NCBI GenBank assembly: GCA_937881285.1
Contig: CALGEU010000389.1
Location: 1-9,183 of the forward strand
DNA from: an uncultured Clostridia bacterium
GTDB taxonomy: Bacteria > Bacillota > Clostridia > Christensenellales > CAG-917
Length of the DNA: 9,183 nucleotides
Direction: 5' to 3'
Position numbers and translations under genes: made by a program. This document shows, piece by piece, positions 6,927 through 9,183 of the stretch. Below the pieces are notes generated by a model. The model was given only the letters and a program-made list of their open reading frames with translations, was not told the DNA's origin and made no database searches. Within the stretch, counting starts at the first letter, position 1; every line of letters begins with the position of its first letter.

Positions 6927-7274
6927 TTATTGAGCGTCTTTGACGCCTTGTGTCGTGCCAGTGTAAACAACGTTGCCGATTCTCTTAACAGATTCAAATG
7001 CTTTAACACCGAGAACGGTGGTGTTTGCTTTGCTTTCTGCTTCTTTTGCATCATCACTGTTTTTATACTTGGTGACGATAACACTGTCTGTTCCTTTTGC
7101 TGCAGAAACGGTCCATTCAACCGTGTCGCTGACATCGGTAGATTTGATAAGAATTGTGTAACCTGCTTTTTCAAGTTTCTTCTCAACAGAGTCCGCGTTG
7201 CAAGCAACAAGGCAGACGCCGAGAATTGCGACAAGTGCGATGACCGCTACGATTGCCATAACTTTTTTGCTCAT
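6927..7274 (-). CDS. Small secreted lipoprotein of unknown function
   Basis: The 115-residue protein starts MSKK, has a hydrophobic stretch (5-21) and a lipobox L22-V-A-C25, so about 91 residues are displayed outside the membrane. The mature part begins with VEKKLEKAGYTI and carries a lysine-rich YKNSDDAKEAES segment and a terminal VVYTGTTQ. This layout resembles small clostridial lipoproteins of unknown function; I recognise no enzyme motif. A near-perfect AGGAGGAGA ribosome site (7281-7289) and a perfect consensus promoter suggest abundant expression. Confidence 0.85.
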   Translation of the reverse strand: MSKKVMAIVAVIALVAILGVCLVACNADSVEKKLEKAGYTILIKSTDVSDTVEWTVSAAKGTDSVIVTKYKNSDDAKEAESKANTTVLGVKAFESVKRIGNVVYTGTTQGVKDAQ

Positions 7275-7308
7275 AGTTTATCTCCTCCTGAGATTTTTTT
7301 ATGCCTAT

Positions 7309-7337
7309 ATTATATTAAAGAAGTATTAAATTGTCAA
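7309..7337 (-). promoter_or_regulatory. Perfect-consensus sigma-A promoter of the small lipoprotein gene
   Basis: On the minus strand TTGACA (7332-7337) and TATAAT (7309-7314) are both perfect, with 17 bp between them. The predicted start near 7302 gives a leader of about 28 nt containing the AGGAGG site. No operator-like palindrome overlaps it. Confidence 0.9.
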
Positions 7338-7433
7338 CAACTTATAATTAACAATACAACTGTACGACTATTTCATACATTTTGATTGATTATTCGCACA
7401 AACGGTAAAATTTGTCACAAAAAATACTTTTGT

Positions 7434-7449
7434 ACGGCAACTTTGCCGT
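7434..7449 (-). terminator. Weak hairpin at the end of the MATE gene
   Basis: ACGGCAA (7434-7440) pairs with TTGCCGT (7443-7449) and overlaps the last base of the stop codon. On the minus strand the stem is followed by ACAAAAGTATTTTTTG, so the T run is about 9 nt away rather than adjacent. It may be a weak terminator. The remaining sequence from 7338 to 7433 shows nothing recognisable. Confidence 0.35.
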
Positions 7450-8876
7450 CACTCGTTTTGCGCATTCTCTTCCGTTTCCGTCGCGTTTTGCAAACGTTCG
7501 TCAAAATATGGCGCAACGCCGCCTTCGAGCGTTTGCTCTTTCTTCCACGCTTTGAGTTGTGCAATATACATTGCAAAACCTATTATCGTCGTAACAGTTT
7601 CTGCAACCGGAAAAGCAATCCATGTGTAATCGAGCCCGATGAACGAGAACGCATAAAACAGCGGCATAAGGCCGCAGAATTGGCGTATCACGGACAAAAG
7701 TATGCTCTGCACCGATTTGCCTATCGCCTGGAAGAACACGGGGAACGTAAGCGAGAACACGGCAGGTATGAAACTCGAACCGATTATTCTGAACGCCGTC
7801 GCACCTATTTCAAGCGTTTTTGCGTCTTTTGTGAATATGCCGATAAACGTCTTCGGGAAGAACTCGAAGCATACCACGCCCAAAAGCATGAAGACGGCGG
7901 AAATTATAAGCGTATCGTTCATTATGCGTATGTCACGGCTGTAATTCTTGCGTGCGTAATTAAAACTTAGCACCGGCACAATACACGTCTGCAAGCCGAA
8001 CAACGGAATGAAGAAGAACGTTTGCAGTTTGTAGTAAAGCCCAAGCACTTGCACCGCTTCGTCGCTGAATTTGGTGAGAATTGCGTTGAGCACCACTATG
8101 TACACCGTAAACATCATCTGCATGAATATGGACGGCAAGCCGAGCTTGTAGATTTGCTTCGAGCAATCTGCAAATTCTCTCGGTTTCTGCCATTTTTTGC
8201 TGCCCTTAATGCCAACGATGATTGCAGATATAAATTGTCCGATAATCGTCGCAATAGCCGCACCGAGAACGCCCATAGGCTTCAATGCGCCCATGCCGAA
8301 AATGAATATCCAGTCAAGCAATATGTTCGTGCCTGCGCCTGCAAGTTGCGCAATCATCGGCACGCGCATGTTGCCGTGCGATTGATGCACCTTTGACCAT
8401 ACGCCTTCAAGAAACGTGCCAAGCGAGCCTACACACACCACCATGCCGTATTGATATGCATATTCGATTGCTTCGGGAGCGTTTGCCATAGCGTTGATAT
8501 ACGGGCGCATAATGCCCACGCTTATCGCCGCAAACACTGCCCACATAATCACCGCAAGCATCGTTCCCGTGCCTGCCGTGGCATTTGCTTTTTTCACGTC
8601 GCCTTTCGCATACATACGTGACATATATGTGTTGACACCGACGCCCGTGCCAACCGCAAGTGCGGTTATTATGAGTTGAAGCGGATATATCACCGAAAGC
8701 GCGGTCAAACCGGCACCCGAATATTTGCCCACGAAAAGACTGTCCACGATATTGTACATGGACATGACAAGTTGCGACAGCATCACGGGCGGTGAAATTT
8801 TGAGCAATATCTTCCAAACCTTTTCCGTCCCGAAAAACTCCGCTTCGTTTTCGATTTTCGTTCTGTTTTTAGACAT
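7449..8876 (-). CDS. MATE family multidrug efflux transporter
   Basis: The 475-residue protein is strongly hydrophobic, with about 12 membrane segments and two related halves, the normal size for MATE exporters. Motifs include NIVDSLFVGKYSGAGLTALS (42-61), a second loop NILLDWIFIFGMGALKPMGV (184-203) followed by LGAAIAT, and FGLQTCIVPVLSFNYARKN (293-311), the counterpart of the conserved GxxQGxxPxxxxNYGA stretch. Such proteins export cationic drugs or metabolites in exchange for Na+ or H+. The sequence is closest in feel to the DinF/MepA branch, but the substrate cannot be predicted. The C-terminus (446-475) is a charged acidic tail. No good ribosome site precedes the ATG at 8876; the only other candidates are internal and would cut the first membrane segment. 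Confidence 0.95.
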   Translation of the reverse strand: MSKNRTKIENEAEFFGTEKVWKILLKISPPVMLSQLVMSMYNIVDSLFVGKYSGAGLTALSVIYPLQLIITALAVGTGVGVNTYMSRMYAKGDVKKANATAGTGTMLAVIMWAVFAAISVGIMRPYINAMANAPEAIEYAYQYGMVVCVGSLGTFLEGVWSKVHQSHGNMRVPMIAQLAGAGTNILLDWIFIFGMGALKPMGVLGAAIATIIGQFISAIIVGIKGSKKWQKPREFADCSKQIYKLGLPSIFMQMMFTVYIVVLNAILTKFSDEAVQVLGLYYKLQTFFFIPLFGLQTCIVPVLSFNYARKNYSRDIRIMNDTLIISAVFMLLGVVCFEFFPKTFIGIFTKDAKTLEIGATAFRIIGSSFIPAVFSLTFPVFFQAIGKSVQSILLSVIRQFCGLMPLFYAFSFIGLDYTWIAFPVAETVTTIIGFAMYIAQLKAWKKEQTLEGGVAPYFDERLQNATETEENAQNE

Positions 8877-8927
8877 AAGCGGTTATCCGATTTGCCGCTT
8901 TATAGCGGTATATGGATTATACGACAA
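8877..8927 (-). promoter_or_regulatory. MATE promoter region and short leader with alternative pairing elements
   Basis: Two overlapping promoters are possible on the minus strand: TTGTCG (8922-8927), 17 bp, TATAAA (8899-8904), or a perfect -10 TATAAT (8916-8921) with only a weak -35 (TTGCTT). With the second, the leader would be about 33 nt and carry three elements: ACCGCT (8904-8909), AAGCGG (8895-8900) and CCGCTT (8877-8882). The middle one can pair with either neighbour, and the last abuts the ATG. There is no Shine-Dalgarno sequence. The first two elements also form a palindrome over the TATAAA box and could be an operator. Confidence 0.4.
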
Positions 8928-8955
8928 CGGATTTGCAAAAGCAATCAAAACAACG

Positions 8956-8983
8956 AAAAATAGGCGCATTAATGCGCCTATTC
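8956..8983 (-). terminator. Intrinsic terminator of the cysteine hydrolase gene
   Basis: A perfect palindrome TAGGCGCATTAATGCGCCTA (8961-8980) forms a stem of up to 8 bp around a 4-nt loop. On the minus strand it is followed by TTTTTCG. It lies 26 nt after the stop at 9007, so it ends the gene entering from the right edge. On plus it is followed by TTCAAAAAAT and would not terminate well. Confidence 0.85.
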
Positions 8984-9006
8984 AAAAAATTACACTTATA
9001 CTCTGT

Positions 9007-9183
9007 TTACATCGTCGCTTCTTTGAGAAAATCCGCCACTGTCAGCAATTCGCATCCTTTGCTTTCGTAATACTTCAACATCTCGTCGATTTTTGACTTG
9101 TCGTAACTTGTCACGCAATCTGACAAAACGTGAACTTTGTATCCGCATTTTGTCATATTGAAACACGTCGATTTCACGCAAGC
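9007..9183 (-). CDS. Isochorismatase-family cysteine hydrolase (C-terminal fragment)
   Basis: Only the last 58 codons are inside the window; the frame runs from the right edge to TAA at 9007-9009. The fragment begins ACVKSTCFNMTKCGYKVHVL and continues with SDCV, then DEMLKYYESKGCEL and VADFLKE. This fits the C-terminal part of isochorismatase/nicotinamidase-like hydrolases, in which a Cys in a CVxxT context is the nucleophile, followed by a GYxVxVLxD strand. The Cys codon at 9178-9180 is the likely nucleophile. The Asp and Lys of the triad would lie outside the window. The substrate cannot be assigned; nicotinamide is only one option. Confidence 0.75.
   Translation of the reverse strand, partial: ACVKSTCFNMTKCGYKVHVLSDCVTSYDKSKIDEMLKYYESKGCELLTVADFLKEATM

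Noticed and set aside
7386..7970. Plus-strand open frame of 194 codons
   Set aside because: It overlaps the MATE gene on the opposite strand and encodes a charged, motif-free sequence. The MATE frame is clearly the real one.
8996..9181. Minus-strand 61-codon frame at the right edge
   Set aside because: It is out of register with the cysteine hydrolase frame (9007-9183), which shows a good family match and ends before a terminator.
1..9183. CRISPR array, tRNA, insertion sequence or phage module
   Set aside because: No spaced direct repeats, cloverleaf, transposase-like frame or terminal inverted repeats were seen by eye. Gene content and base composition look uniform across the window.

Overview
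The window looks like chromosomal DNA from a spore-forming Bacillota, probably an uncultured gut-type Clostridia. The evidence is a dipicolinate synthase pair (dpaA-dpaB, spore-specific), two lipoproteins with Gram-positive-style lipoboxes, a BspA-like leucine-rich-repeat surface protein, and sigma-A-type promoters (TTGACA / TATAAT, 17-bp spacing). No genus can be named from the sequence alone. There are eight genes. Six lie on the minus strand and two (dpaA, dpaB) on the plus strand. No tRNA, rRNA, CRISPR array, insertion sequence or phage gene was seen. No stretch longer than about 175 bp is without a gene.

Layout. Positions 1-2794 (minus) hold most of a large surface lipoprotein whose C-terminus lies outside the window. 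It has a lipobox, an N-terminal unknown region, an InlB-like repeat with an inserted calcium-loop motif, and a BspA-type LRR domain. Positions 2965-4305 (minus) encode a PlsC-like acyltransferase fused to a zinc ribbon and a C-terminal domain I do not recognise. Its promoter places transcription start on the A of the ATG, so the mRNA is probably leaderless. Positions 4429-5430 (minus) encode a P-loop ATPase built from two duplicated halves, the second of which has lost its Walker A motif. It is divergent from dpaA (5514-6263) and dpaB (6260-6820), which overlap by ATGA and make dipicolinic acid for the spore core. The 83-bp divergent gap carries sigma-K-like motifs. A bidirectional terminator separates dpaB from a small lipoprotein gene (6927-7274, minus) that has a perfect consensus promoter. 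A MATE efflux transporter (7449-8876, minus) follows; its short leader contains three mutually exclusive pairing elements. The window ends inside an isochorismatase-family cysteine hydrolase (9007-9183, minus).

How the genes relate. Most genes appear to be separate transcription units with their own promoter or terminator. The exceptions are dpaAB, a two-gene operon, and the ATPase, which may be co-regulated with dpaAB through the shared divergent region. The clearest biological theme is late sporulation at 4429-6820. The most unusual observations are the degenerate second P-loop of the ATPase, the apparent leaderless starts of two genes, and the acyltransferase/zinc-ribbon fusion. I see no clear previously undescribed multi-gene system.
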